Assembly: GCA_026416585.1 (NCBI GenBank) | Contig: JAOAEV010000057.1 | Span: 1 to 33,479 of the forward strand | DNA from: Chlorobiota bacterium | GTDB lineage: Bacteria > Bacteroidota > Ignavibacteria > Kapaibacteriales > NICIL-2 | DNA: 33,479 nucleotides | Direction of reading: 5' to 3' | Shown: positions 15,741-24,131 of the stretch, piece after piece | Numbering within the stretch: position 1 is the first letter of the stretch | Layout: each line of letters opens with the position of its first letter | Made by a program: the position numbers and the translations under genes | The notes under the pieces: model-generated | Database searches by the model: none | What the model saw: only the letters and a program-made list of their open reading frames with translations | Told to the model about the DNA's origin: nothing

Positions 15741-16187
15741 ATGAAAGTGATTCTCCGAGAGCATATTCCGCAATTGGGCACCGTCGGCGATGTCGTCGAG
15801 GTGCGTGACGGATTTGCACGCAACTACCTAATTCCACGCCAGCTGGCGTACTATGCATCGCCATCGGCGCTTAAGCGCATCGAATTTGAGCGCCGGAGCT
15901 ACGAGCGTAAGCAGCAACGATTCCGTGAACAAGCCGAGCTGACCGCAGCCCAACTTGCTGAACTACAGATTTCCATTCCGATGCGTGTCGGCGAAGAAGG
16001 CAAATTGTTCGGTTCGGTTACCCCACAAATGATCGCTGATGAATTGGCTCTACGTGGATTCCAGGTTGACCGACGGTCGATTATCATCGAGGAACCGATC
16101 AAGACGCTCGGCATTTACGAAGTAAAAGTGCGCCTGTTCCAAGACATCGTCGGCACACTCAAAATTTGGGTCATCAGCCAGGAATGA
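15741..16187 (+). CDS. rplI: 50S ribosomal protein L9
   Basis: L9 is a two-domain protein of the large subunit near the L1 stalk that helps keep reading frame. The 148-residue product has the full N-terminal signature MKVILREHIPQLGTVGDVVEV followed by RDGFARNYLIP. A long basic connecting helix spans about 45-75, and the C-terminal domain has GEEGKLFGSVTPQMIADEL. Length and motifs are standard. It follows rpsF directly and is followed after 37 nt by the exported TldD-like gene, which may be read through from the same promoter. Confidence 0.97.
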   Translation: MKVILREHIPQLGTVGDVVEVRDGFARNYLIPRQLAYYASPSALKRIEFERRSYERKQQRFREQAELTAAQLAELQISIPMRVGEEGKLFGSVTPQMIADELALRGFQVDRRSIIIEEPIKTLGIYEVKVRLFQDIVGTLKIWVISQE

Positions 16188-16224
16188 GCCACCGCGTGTT
16201 GGATCTCTACCGCGGGTGGACACG

Positions 16225-17940
16225 ATGAATGTGCGCGCGATCGTAGTCGGTGTGCTGTGCTGCTCAGTGGTTGTTACTGCATCGAGCAGAGGTGATTCTG
16301 TCGCGACAGACGATGTTGTGCTCGATGCACTCCGCACCGAGCTTGGACGTTGGTATTCGGCTTTAGCATCTGCTAAGCCATCAGCATACTTCATCGGGTA
16401 TTGGGTATACGACCAGCAGTCACTTGTGTTAACAGCCAGCGATGGTGCACTGATAAGGTCGGAAGCGTTACGTCGCCGTACGCTTGATGTGAGTGTTCGT
16501 GTCGGGAGCTACCAATTCGATAATACCCACATTCTCCGCGGTTCGAGCAGCATCCAATTCGGCAGTGCAAAAAATTCTACTGAGTTGCCGTTCGACGGTG
16601 ATGCTGTGGCACTTCGTCAAGCTGTCTGGATGGCAACTGATAATGCCTACAAAACAGCTGCTGAACGCTACGAAAAATTGCTCACCAATCGAGCTGTCAA
16701 GGTACGAGAAGAGGATAGTTCTGCTGATTTCACACCGTATCCTCCTCAACGTAGCTATCAATCACCAATTGCGTTGACGTGTGATACTGCATCCTGGGCA
16801 GAACGATTGCGGCGGTGGTCGGCGCTTCTGACAGCAGCATCACATGTGTTGAGCGGCCAAATCACACTTTCGGCAGTGGTCAGTCGAAAGTACCTGGTTA
16901 CCAGCGAAGGAACCGAGCTGGTGACGACAGAGCCACAATGGCGGCTGACAGTTGCCGCATATGCAAAAGCCGATGACGGTATGACGTTGCCGCTTTACCG
17001 CACCTACATGAGTCGGAGTTCCGGAGGACTCCCCACGCCTGATTCCATTGAGCGTGATATTTCCGGGGTCGTTCAGCTTCTCGGAGAATTGGTGCGGGCG
17101 CCGGTTCTGGAGTCCTATGCTGGACCTGCACTGCTGTCTGGACGTGCTGCCGGAGTGTTTTTTCATGAAATATTTGGACATCGTGCCGAAGGGCATCGCA
17201 TCAAAGATCCGAATTCGAGTCAGACGCTCAAGCCATTTGTCGGTAAGCAGCTGTTACCCACGTTTTTGGATGTCGTTTTCGATCCAATGATTGAACGCTA
17301 TGCAGGTGTCGAACTAAGCGGAAGCTATCGCTTTGATGATGAGGGGGTCCCTGCACAGCGGGTTGTCAGTGTTGCGAGTGGCATCTTCAAAAATTTCCTT
17401 ATGTGCCGCTCACCAATCGAAGGATTCCCTCAGTCGAATGGTCACGGTCGAAAACAAGAGGGATACTCACCGGTGGCTCGCCAGTCGAATCTCCTTGTCA
17501 TCGCACGTCATACTGTTCCGTTTGACTCGCTAAAAGAATTGCTCCGTGCCGAATGCCAACGTCAAGGCAAACCGTTCGGTCTGTATTTTGATGAAATTGC
17601 GGGTGGCTTTACATTTACCTCGCGCACAATTCCCAATGCGTTCACAGTACAGCCACTGGTCGTCTACAAAGTGTTTGCTGACGGTTCGCCTGATGAGTTG
17701 ATTCGTGGGGTGGATTTTATCGGCACGCCACTGGCTACGTTTGCCAACATTGTCGTAGCATCGGATCGTGTAGGTGTCTTCAACGGGATCTGTGGTGCTG
17801 AATCGGGATCGGTCCCAGTATCTGCGTGCTCCCCAGATTTGCTGGTGTCGAAAATTGAGGTGCAGAAAAAAGCCAAGTCACAGTCGAAACCACCGCTGCT
17901 CCCAGCGCCATCGTACACCACCGATGGACAGGTGCCATAA
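16225..17940 (+). CDS. Exported TldD-like metalloprotease, active subunit
   Basis: A 571-residue TldD/PmbA-family protein with an N-terminal signal-like segment (about residues 3-20, ending TASS). The zinc-protease motif HEIFGH (HExxxH, H314-H319) is complete, preceded by YAGPALLSGRAAGVFF. The third TldD zinc ligand is expected in the GICGAESGSVPV segment near C523. The C-terminus has a PPLLPAP tail. Cytosolic TldD/TldE in E. coli cleaves unfolded peptides such as microcin B17 precursor and CcdA; here both members appear exported, so the substrate would be in the periplasm or at the surface. ATG 16225 follows GGGTGGA; a GTG at 16216 is also in frame. The stop overlaps the next gene's start by one base (TAATG). 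Confidence 0.88.
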   Translation: MNVRAIVVGVLCCSVVVTASSRGDSVATDDVVLDALRTELGRWYSALASAKPSAYFIGYWVYDQQSLVLTASDGALIRSEALRRRTLDVSVRVGSYQFDNTHILRGSSSIQFGSAKNSTELPFDGDAVALRQAVWMATDNAYKTAAERYEKLLTNRAVKVREEDSSADFTPYPPQRSYQSPIALTCDTASWAERLRRWSALLTAASHVLSGQITLSAVVSRKYLVTSEGTELVTTEPQWRLTVAAYAKADDGMTLPLYRTYMSRSSGGLPTPDSIERDISGVVQLLGELVRAPVLESYAGPALLSGRAAGVFFHEIFGHRAEGHRIKDPNSSQTLKPFVGKQLLPTFLDVVFDPMIERYAGVELSGSYRFDDEGVPAQRVVSVASGIFKNFLMCRSPIEGFPQSNGHGRKQEGYSPVARQSNLLVIARHTVPFDSLKELLRAECQRQGKPFGLYFDEIAGGFTFTSRTIPNAFTVQPLVVYKVFADGSPDELIRGVDFIGTPLATFANIVVASDRVGVFNGICGAESGSVPVSACSPDLLVSKIEVQKKAKSQSKPPLLPAPSYTTDGQVP

Positions 17941-19727
17941 TGAGGCAGATACTTGCGTTTGTGGTATTCGCGATCGGTACGTCTGTGTGGGCAGCGAACA
18001 TGCCGCCATGGGTCGGCGATGTTCAACGTGCGTTCCGGGATGAACTACGCCGTTCTGTGGATAGCCTTTCGATTCCCTCGCTGAAGCGACCGTATTACAT
18101 CGAGTACACGTTGCGCTATCGCTGGACTACGCGAGCAAAAGCATCCTTTGGTGGCTTACTCGATAGTGCACGAGCCGAGTCCGCACGGTTGACTGTTGGC
18201 ATACGAGTCGGTTCGCCAGAGCGCGACAATACAAATTTTTTTGATGCTGCACTTTTGTTCTTCGGCGGAGATGATCGGGAGGAAAACTACCGCAATCGGC
18301 TCGTTCCGTACCAGCTGGACTATCGAGTAGTGCGTCGAAATCTGTGGTTGGCAACCGATGCGGCGTTCAAAGCGGCGGTCGAGCAGTATGCCAAAAAAGA
18401 AGCGGCGCTGAAAAATCGTGTTCAGCAGGATACGACACCAGATTTTGTTTTGCTTCCGCCAGTGACGCTTGCCGATACCACTGACCCGATTCCAGAGGTG
18501 AACCTGCAACACGTTGCAGAGCAGATTCAGCGTGTATCGGCGATTGCTCGGCACTATCCTGCTATCCAAAACGCAACTGTAACCTTCGAACACTTACCAG
18601 AGCTTGTCATCTATGCCAACAGCGAGGGGCGGACATTTGTCAAACTTTATCGTCAGGCTGGCATTGAAATCATCGCAACGGCGCAATCCCCCGATGGCAT
18701 GCCTCTGGCGCAGACTTACGCTGCCTATTCCCGAACACTCGACGAGCTGCCAGCGTGGGATTCGCTTGAGCGTGCCATGCATCACGTCGCCCAGCGGCTA
18801 AGTACTCAAGTTGCGGCAGTGCCGATGTCCGAAGCGTATTCGGGTCCTGTACTCTTTTGCAGGCAAGCAGCAGCAGAACTGTTTGCGCAGGTGTTTGCTC
18901 CGAACCTGGTAGCACAGCGGACATGGCTCACCGAGCGTGGCGTGCAGGAACAGGAACGCTATACAGCGCTCCAGAACAAGATTGGTGCTCGTGTCACCGC
19001 GGAGTTTCTCTCGGTCGAAAGCACTCCAACTCTTGCCTTTATTGGTAAAACGGCCGCTGCTGGTGCCTATCACATTGACGACGAAGGAGTCGAGCCAACG
19101 CCTCTGACCCTGGTGCGAGGTGGTTATCTGGAAAATTTGCTCAGTTCACGGGTTCCCACACGTCGTGTTCGCAGTTCGAATGGGCGCATGCGAGGTGGTG
19201 GAGCAATGTATGATGTACTTCAGGTTCGATGCAACGACCGTCGGCGGGCTGTCGGTGAGCGAGAGCTTATTGCTCGCATGATAGAGATTCTCGATCGTCG
19301 TGGTTTGCAATATGGCTACATCGTCAGTGAAGTGCTCGATCAGAATCTACTATACACAGCGGTCTATTCTCAGACAAACGGTACCTTCCCTGTGGGTAGT
19401 GAGGATCAAATTCCTGCACTGGAGGTGGAGCGCCTTTGGCGAAATGGCAAACGCGAACGAGTTCGCGGAGTTTTCATCGCTCCTGGCGGATATCGTGTGT
19501 TTCGTGATGTTATTGCGGTCGGCAAGTCAACATATGTCCATAATTTGCTAGCTCCATCGGTAATCTCGCCATATCGAACTGGTGGTGCGCAGTACGTCAT
19601 TGCGACCGTTGCATCACCAGACATACTCGTTGAGGACGTCGAGCTGCGACCTGTCGAAGGCGGCTATCCTACACCGCCATTGATTGCAAGCCCGCTCCAG
19701 GAGCAGGTCGAGCGTAAGCAGAAGTAA
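17940..19727 (+). CDS. Exported TldE-like partner lacking the zinc site
   Basis: A 595-residue paralogue of the preceding protein with a clear signal peptide (MRQILAFVVFAIGTSVWAA). The family fold is recognisable: YSGPVLFCRQAAAELF lines up with YAGPALLSGRAAGVFF of its neighbour, and SSNGRMRGG resembles the SNGHGRKQEG region. At the catalytic position the protease motif HEIFGH is replaced by AQVFAP (residues 316-321), and the cysteine of the GICG segment is absent. It also ends in a proline-rich PPLIASP tail. This mirrors the TldD/TldE heterodimer, in which only TldD carries zinc. One-base overlap with the upstream gene supports a complex made in equal amounts. Whether it has any activity of its own is unknown. 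Confidence 0.83.
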   Translation: MRQILAFVVFAIGTSVWAANMPPWVGDVQRAFRDELRRSVDSLSIPSLKRPYYIEYTLRYRWTTRAKASFGGLLDSARAESARLTVGIRVGSPERDNTNFFDAALLFFGGDDREENYRNRLVPYQLDYRVVRRNLWLATDAAFKAAVEQYAKKEAALKNRVQQDTTPDFVLLPPVTLADTTDPIPEVNLQHVAEQIQRVSAIARHYPAIQNATVTFEHLPELVIYANSEGRTFVKLYRQAGIEIIATAQSPDGMPLAQTYAAYSRTLDELPAWDSLERAMHHVAQRLSTQVAAVPMSEAYSGPVLFCRQAAAELFAQVFAPNLVAQRTWLTERGVQEQERYTALQNKIGARVTAEFLSVESTPTLAFIGKTAAAGAYHIDDEGVEPTPLTLVRGGYLENLLSSRVPTRRVRSSNGRMRGGGAMYDVLQVRCNDRRRAVGERELIARMIEILDRRGLQYGYIVSEVLDQNLLYTAVYSQTNGTFPVGSEDQIPALEVERLWRNGKRERVRGVFIAPGGYRVFRDVIAVGKSTYVHNLLAPSVISPYRTGGAQYVIATVASPDILVEDVELRPVEGGYPTPPLIASPLQEQVERKQK

Positions 19728-19755
19728 CGATACCGACACAGCATATCTACGTCCC

Positions 19756-21102
19756 ATGGCACAGACACTTGCGGTAATCGGCACAGGATACGTTGGGCTC
19801 GTCTCTGGAGTCTGTTTTGCTGAGCACGGCAACACCGTGTGGTGTATGGATGTGGATCAGGACAAAATCGAGCGACTCCGGCGCGGAGAAAGTCCGATCT
19901 ATGAACCAGGATTAGAACCGTTGCTTCAGCGGAATCTCCACGAAGGGCGATTGATTTTCACCGAGGACTTGCGTCAAGCAATTCACCATGCAACGGTCGT
20001 TTTTCTCTGCCTGCCAACACCACCGGATCAGGATGGCTCGGCTGATATTCACTACGTGCTCGATACAGCTCGTGCAATAGCTGAAATCGTTGCTCACGAT
20101 GGTATTGACCGACTCCGCATTCTAGTCAATCGAAGCACCGTACCAGTCGGAACGACTGAGCAAGTGCAAACGCTCGTTCGCCAAGTAGCGCCGTCTGCGG
20201 ATATCCGGGTTGCCAGTAACCCTGAGTTCATGAGCGAAGGTAATGCCGTCCAACAAACGCTGAATCCTGATCGTGTGGTAGTCGGCAGTAGCGATCCTGA
20301 CGTCATCACAGTATTGCGTGAGCTGTACCAACCGTTTGTGGACGATTACGATCGTCCACTTCTGGTGATGGATGATAAAAGTGCAGAGGTGACCAAATAT
20401 GCGGCGAATGCATTTTTGGCACTTCGTATCTCGTTCATGAATGAATTGAGCCGATATTGCGAGTCAGTTGGTGCTGATATCGAGTTGGTCCGTACTGGAA
20501 TTAGTTTAGATCCTCGTATCGGACGCACGTACTTGCACCCTGGTATAGGGTTCGGTGGTAGCTGTTTGCCGAAGGACATCCGTGCACTTGTGCGATCGGC
20601 GCACCAGGTGGGAATGTCGCTCCAACTGGTGGAGGCAACAGCGAATATCAACGCTGAGCAGCTTCATCGGTTCGTCGAACGCATTCGGCACCGCTTCGGT
20701 GGCTCGCTGGCTCGGCGACGATTTGCAGTGTGGGGGCTGGCATTCAAACCGAATACCGACGACGTGCGCGAGTCTCCGGCGCATAAACTTATCAGTGCAT
20801 TGCTCGCAGACGGTGCCACGATCACTGCATACGATCCAGAAGCAATGGATACAACACGGCGTGTCTTGGGGGATCGTATCGAATATGCACGTGATATGTA
20901 CAGTGCTCTCGATGGCGCTGATGCGCTGATTGTTGCAACCGAATGGGCGGAGTTCCGCATGCCCGACTGGGACAACATCAAGAGCCGTTTGCAAGAAAAT
21001 GTTATTTTTGACGGGCGTAATCTCTGGCATCCCAATATGATGCAAGTGCTTGGCTTTGAATATCACTCGATCGGACGCCGGAGCGTTTTCCCGGGAGTAT
21101 GA
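19756..21102 (+). CDS. ugd: UDP-glucose 6-dehydrogenase
   Basis: A 448-residue NAD-dependent enzyme that oxidises UDP-glucose twice to UDP-glucuronate for capsule, exopolysaccharide or LPS sugars. The Rossmann motif GTGYVGLVSG is at the N-terminus, followed by NRSTVPVGT and SNPEFMSEGNAV. The catalytic cysteine (about C270) is in GFGGSCLPKDI, and the C-terminal NAD-domain motif FKPNTDDVRESPA is present. The start at ATG 19756 gives the conserved AQTLAVIGTGYVG beginning; the frame also opens upstream inside the tldE-like gene. No glycosyltransferase or polysaccharide cluster is adjacent, so the destination of UDP-glucuronate is not shown. A perfect inverted repeat spans its stop codon. Confidence 0.95.
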   Translation: MAQTLAVIGTGYVGLVSGVCFAEHGNTVWCMDVDQDKIERLRRGESPIYEPGLEPLLQRNLHEGRLIFTEDLRQAIHHATVVFLCLPTPPDQDGSADIHYVLDTARAIAEIVAHDGIDRLRILVNRSTVPVGTTEQVQTLVRQVAPSADIRVASNPEFMSEGNAVQQTLNPDRVVVGSSDPDVITVLRELYQPFVDDYDRPLLVMDDKSAEVTKYAANAFLALRISFMNELSRYCESVGADIELVRTGISLDPRIGRTYLHPGIGFGGSCLPKDIRALVRSAHQVGMSLQLVEATANINAEQLHRFVERIRHRFGGSLARRRFAVWGLAFKPNTDDVRESPAHKLISALLADGATITAYDPEAMDTTRRVLGDRIEYARDMYSALDGADALIVATEWAEFRMPDWDNIKSRLQENVIFDGRNLWHPNMMQVLGFEYHSIGRRSVFPGV

Positions 21103-21108
21103 CTCCCG
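21092..21108 (+). terminator. Hairpin across the ugd stop codon
   Basis: CGGGAGT-ATG-ACTCCCG is a perfect 7-bp stem with a 3-nt loop that contains most of the ugd stop codon TGA at 21100-21102. No T-run follows, so it is not a standard intrinsic terminator. A second, competing stem GACTC-CC-GAGTC (21101-21112) uses the right arm. Confidence 0.3.
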
Positions 21109-21149
21109 AGTCGATAGATCTGTGGTGAGACACGGTGCAAAGGAGTGCT

Positions 21150-21521
21150 ATGCGCATACTGGTAGCGGAGGATAATCCCGTGACAGCGACATATCTCCGA
21201 ACCGTATTTGAGCGGAAGGGGTGGTCTGTCGAAGTTGCGCTCGACGGCGCGTGTGCGCTCGAATTCATCGAGCGTGAGCGTTTTGATGCGATACTTGTTG
21301 ACTGGATTCTCCCACGTTTCGATGGGATTGATGTGCTCAATGCTGTACGGCAGCAACAGCATGCGGTGCAGCCATACATTGCAATCGTGACAGTGGTTGA
21401 CTCACCTGCCGCACAACAATATTGCTTAGCGTGTGGTGCCAACGGCTACTTTGTCAAGCCGATCGATCCTGATGCAGTAATCAAGAGCATCGAGTCGTAT
21501 TACCATTCGCTCAACCAATGA
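21150..21521 (+). CDS. Single-domain response regulator (receiver only)
   Basis: A 123-residue CheY-like receiver with acidic pocket E7/D8, phosphoacceptor D51 in ILVDWILPRFDG, T81 and K103 in YFVKPID. There is no output domain, so signalling must pass by protein contact or phosphotransfer. ATG 21150 follows a strong AAAGGAG four bases upstream; a GTG at 21135 is less likely. The stop overlaps the next gene, an MDR-family oxidoreductase, as ATGA. No kinase is in the window. The domain call is firm; the pathway is unknown. Confidence 0.92.
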   Translation: MRILVAEDNPVTATYLRTVFERKGWSVEVALDGACALEFIERERFDAILVDWILPRFDGIDVLNAVRQQQHAVQPYIAIVTVVDSPAAQQYCLACGANGYFVKPIDPDAVIKSIESYYHSLNQ

Positions 21522-22519
21522 ACGCACTCGTACTGGAATCTTTAGGACAGCTCGTACTCAAGACCATCGAGCTGGGCCCGCTTCCGGAAGGGTATGCCCG
21601 TCTTCGTATGCTGACAGCCGCGCTTAATCACCGTGATGAATGGATTGTCCAGGGACAGTATGCCAAGATTCAGTATGGCGTTGTTTTGGGGGCAGATGGT
21701 TGTGGTATTGTTGTCGAGATCAATGCTGCTGACCGTCGATTGCTTGGTCAGCGCGTGGTGATCAATCCCAATCAGAACTGGGGTGCAGACCATCGGGTAC
21801 AGGGCAACTCTTATACGATTTTGGGAATGCCGACGCACGGGACGTTCGCAGAATATCTTGATGTTCCTCTCGATAGGCTCTATCCTGTGCCAGCACATTT
21901 GAGCGATGAGGAAGCTGCTGCGTTTCCACTTGCGGGGTTGACGGCGTACCGTGCTCTCTTTGTTCAGGGACAGTTCCACCAATCCAATACAGTTCTGGTG
22001 ACAGGAATTGGTGGAGGAGTTGCACTCTTCGGTCTGCAATATGCCAAGGCAAGCGGTGCGTGTGCAATTGCAGTCACCAGTGGCGCCCAATGGAAGCTCG
22101 AACGCGCTCAGCAGCTCGGTGCAACAGTTGGTGTGCTATATACAGGTGATGCATGGGAACAGGAACTTCGTCGTCGGCTCGGCGGCGGCTTCGATCTGTG
22201 CCTTGATGGTATATGCGGAGAGCCATTCAACCGCCTCATTGCAGCAGCTAATCCCGCTGCACGTATAATTGTGTACGGAGCAACGCTCGGTGTGGTGCCG
22301 AAACTGGATGTGCATCGGATCTTTTGGAAACAGCTTCACATTATCGGGAGCACGATGGGAAGTGATGCAGACTTTGAGGCAATGTTGCGGTTTATCGCCG
22401 AGCATCGTATATCGCCAGTTGTTGATGCAGTTTTTCCATTGGAGCGCTACCAAGATGCCTTCGAACGTATGCGGAAACGAGAACAATTCGGGAAAATCGT
22501 TTTGCGCATTGCTGAGTAA
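21518..22519 (+). CDS. MDR-family NAD(P)-dependent oxidoreductase, YogA/quinone-reductase-like
   Basis: A 333-residue medium-chain dehydrogenase/reductase. The N-terminal GroES-like domain contains ALNHRDEWIVQGQY and VVLGADGCGIVVE, and the Rossmann domain (about 145-290) has TGIGGGVALFGLQYAKASGA. The usual catalytic-zinc pattern GHExxG is replaced by GADGCG, so it looks like the zinc-independent group with YogA and quinone reductases. The substrate is unknown. ATG 21518 overlaps the receiver-domain gene's stop (ATGA). A hairpin starts 2 nt after the stop codon, probably ending the transcript. Confidence 0.88.
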   Translation: MNALVLESLGQLVLKTIELGPLPEGYARLRMLTAALNHRDEWIVQGQYAKIQYGVVLGADGCGIVVEINAADRRLLGQRVVINPNQNWGADHRVQGNSYTILGMPTHGTFAEYLDVPLDRLYPVPAHLSDEEAAAFPLAGLTAYRALFVQGQFHQSNTVLVTGIGGGVALFGLQYAKASGACAIAVTSGAQWKLERAQQLGATVGVLYTGDAWEQELRRRLGGGFDLCLDGICGEPFNRLIAAANPAARIIVYGATLGVVPKLDVHRIFWKQLHIIGSTMGSDADFEAMLRFIAEHRISPVVDAVFPLERYQDAFERMRKREQFGKIVLRIAE

Positions 22520-22520
22520 T

Positions 22521-22544
22521 CGGTAAAAGAAGATTCTTTTTCCG
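22521..22544 (+). terminator. Near-perfect hairpin after the MDR oxidoreductase gene
   Basis: A 24-nt stem-loop: CGG pairs with CCG at the base, with a T-T mismatch, then AAAAGAA pairs with TTCTTTT around a tiny loop. The 3' arm is T-rich and is followed by TTTAG. It begins 2 nt after the stop, a typical terminator position, though the stem is AT-rich. Confidence 0.5.
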
Positions 22545-22573
22545 TTTAGTCGGCAAAAAACGGGGGTAAATGT

Positions 22574-22606
22574 CGTAAGTTACGTGTAGCATATTGTTCC
22601 ACAATA
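22574..22606 (+). promoter_or_regulatory. Two dyads upstream of the aldo-keto reductase gene
   Basis: CGTAA-G-TTACG (22574-22584) and TATTGT-TCC-ACAATA (22592-22606) are perfect inverted repeats 7 nt apart, ending about 15 nt before the start codon. They could be operators or leader hairpins. No consensus TAnnTTTG promoter box was seen in this gap. Confidence 0.35.
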
Positions 22607-22607
22607 C

Positions 22608-22621
22608 GGCGGAGAGTCGCC
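22608..22621 (+). promoter_or_regulatory. Ribosome-binding site in a small stem-loop
   Basis: GGCG and CGCC can pair around GAGAGT, placing the purine-rich GGAGAG (22611-22616) in and beside the loop, directly before ATG 22622. It sets the start of the aldo-keto reductase gene; a regulatory role is speculative. Confidence 0.4.
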
Positions 22622-24130
22622 ATGAGCTTGACCGAAGAATACGCCGAGCGTTTCCCCGCAATGCCGTTTACACGCTGGCTGAACGGTATTGTTGCTTCCC
22701 CAATCGGAATCGGCACCTATCGGATGAATCTCCACGAGCCGGAGCATATTGCAGCACTGAAGAGTGCTTTTACCAGCGGTATCAATGTGGTCGATACCGC
22801 TACTAACTACAGTGATGGCAACGCTGAAGAGCTTATCGGGCACGCGCTGCGGCAAGTTGCTGCCGAAGGATTTGAACGGGGGAATTTTGTGGTTATCTCT
22901 AAAGCTGGCTATGTTCAAGGGCGCAATCTCAACCGCGCCATCAAACGCGAACATCAGGGGCACGCATTCCCGCACATGGTCAAGTACGACGACGCATTGT
23001 GGCACTGTATCCACCCGGAGTTTCTTCAAGACCAGCTCGACCGATCACTTCGACATCTGCAAACCCCGTATGTAGATGCATACCTTCTGCACAATCCAGA
23101 ATACTTTTTGCTTGATGCTGTACGCAAGCAGATCCCACTCGATGAAGCCCGGGCGGAATTCTACTATCGAATCGAACTTGCTTTTCGCTATTTGGAAAAC
23201 GAAGCGCGGGCTCGGCGTATTAGTTGGTACGGCGTGTCGTCGAATTCTTTTGGCTTACCTGCCCATGATGAACGATTTGTTAGTCTAGAACAATTGTGGA
23301 ATATCGCAACTGACGTTGCAGGTGATGGACATCATTTCCGTGTTGTTCAAGCTCCACTGAATCTTCTTGAACCTGGAATCGCAGCCGAACCGAACTGCAG
23401 TGGGCAGACTTTTCTGCAGTGTGCCCAATCATATGGTATGGTTGTGATGGTTAATCGTGTTCTCAACGCGATTGTACAGAATACGCTTGTACGACTGGTA
23501 ATTCATGCAGCCAGCTCTGAGCCTGCACCATCGGGCAGCGACATTGCAGCACGTCTTGCCGATGTTATGCAGCGCGAAGATCACTTTACCACCGAACTCC
23601 TCCCGACATTACCGTTTGATGACGAAAGCAAGGAATTACTCGCAGACTTCCTTTCCCCTGCGGCACAGCTTGCGACGCTGTGGGATCACTTTGATAACAT
23701 TGAGCAATGGCATGAAGCTGAGACGCAATATTTCATGCCACGCATTCGCGAAGCCATTGAAGCAATCATGCGTCACCCGACTGATGAAGTTCGTCTCTGG
23801 ATAGAAGAGTACCGGACTGCCATCGAGCAACTTTTCGGCATGCTTACACGCTACTATGCGCATCGAGCGCTGCCACGATTAGCTGCGATCGAAGAGCGTA
23901 CAAAGCAAGCGTTGGGAGCGCCGTTTACAAACCTCAGCATCACTGAGCTGGCTATAAGTGTTCCTGTTGCAACACGTGGAGTAACTTGTACGCTGATTGG
24001 AGCACGTCGGCGCTCCTACGTCGAAAGTGCGCGTACAGTTGTACAACGAACCCTCCCACTGCTTGATCGTCAGCAATGGGAATCGTTACTCTCGCTCGAT
24101 CGAGTTACGGGTTGGGCGCAGCACTTGTGA
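22622..24130 (+). CDS. Aldo-keto reductase with a large helical insertion
   Basis: A 502-residue protein, against about 300 for ordinary aldo-keto reductases. The catalytic tetrad is intact: D58 and Y63 in VVDTATNYSDGNAE, K94 in VISKAGY and H157 in AYLLHNPE. Barrel strands continue through ISWYGVSSNSFG and FRVVQAPLNLLE to GMVVMVNRVLN. About 140 mainly helical, acidic residues (roughly 300-440) then intervene before the closing segment TNLSITELAISVPV and the NAD(P)-binding-type TCTLIGARRRSYVESA. The enzyme should use NAD(P)H on a carbonyl or sugar; the substrate is unknown. The start has a good GGAGAG ribosome-binding site. Its stop lies 1 nt from the stop of the convergent giant gene. Confidence 0.85.
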   Translation: MSLTEEYAERFPAMPFTRWLNGIVASPIGIGTYRMNLHEPEHIAALKSAFTSGINVVDTATNYSDGNAEELIGHALRQVAAEGFERGNFVVISKAGYVQGRNLNRAIKREHQGHAFPHMVKYDDALWHCIHPEFLQDQLDRSLRHLQTPYVDAYLLHNPEYFLLDAVRKQIPLDEARAEFYYRIELAFRYLENEARARRISWYGVSSNSFGLPAHDERFVSLEQLWNIATDVAGDGHHFRVVQAPLNLLEPGIAAEPNCSGQTFLQCAQSYGMVVMVNRVLNAIVQNTLVRLVIHAASSEPAPSGSDIAARLADVMQREDHFTTELLPTLPFDDESKELLADFLSPAAQLATLWDHFDNIEQWHEAETQYFMPRIREAIEAIMRHPTDEVRLWIEEYRTAIEQLFGMLTRYYAHRALPRLAAIEERTKQALGAPFTNLSITELAISVPVATRGVTCTLIGARRRSYVESARTVVQRTLPLLDRQQWESLLSLDRVTGWAQHL

Positions 24131-24131
24131 G

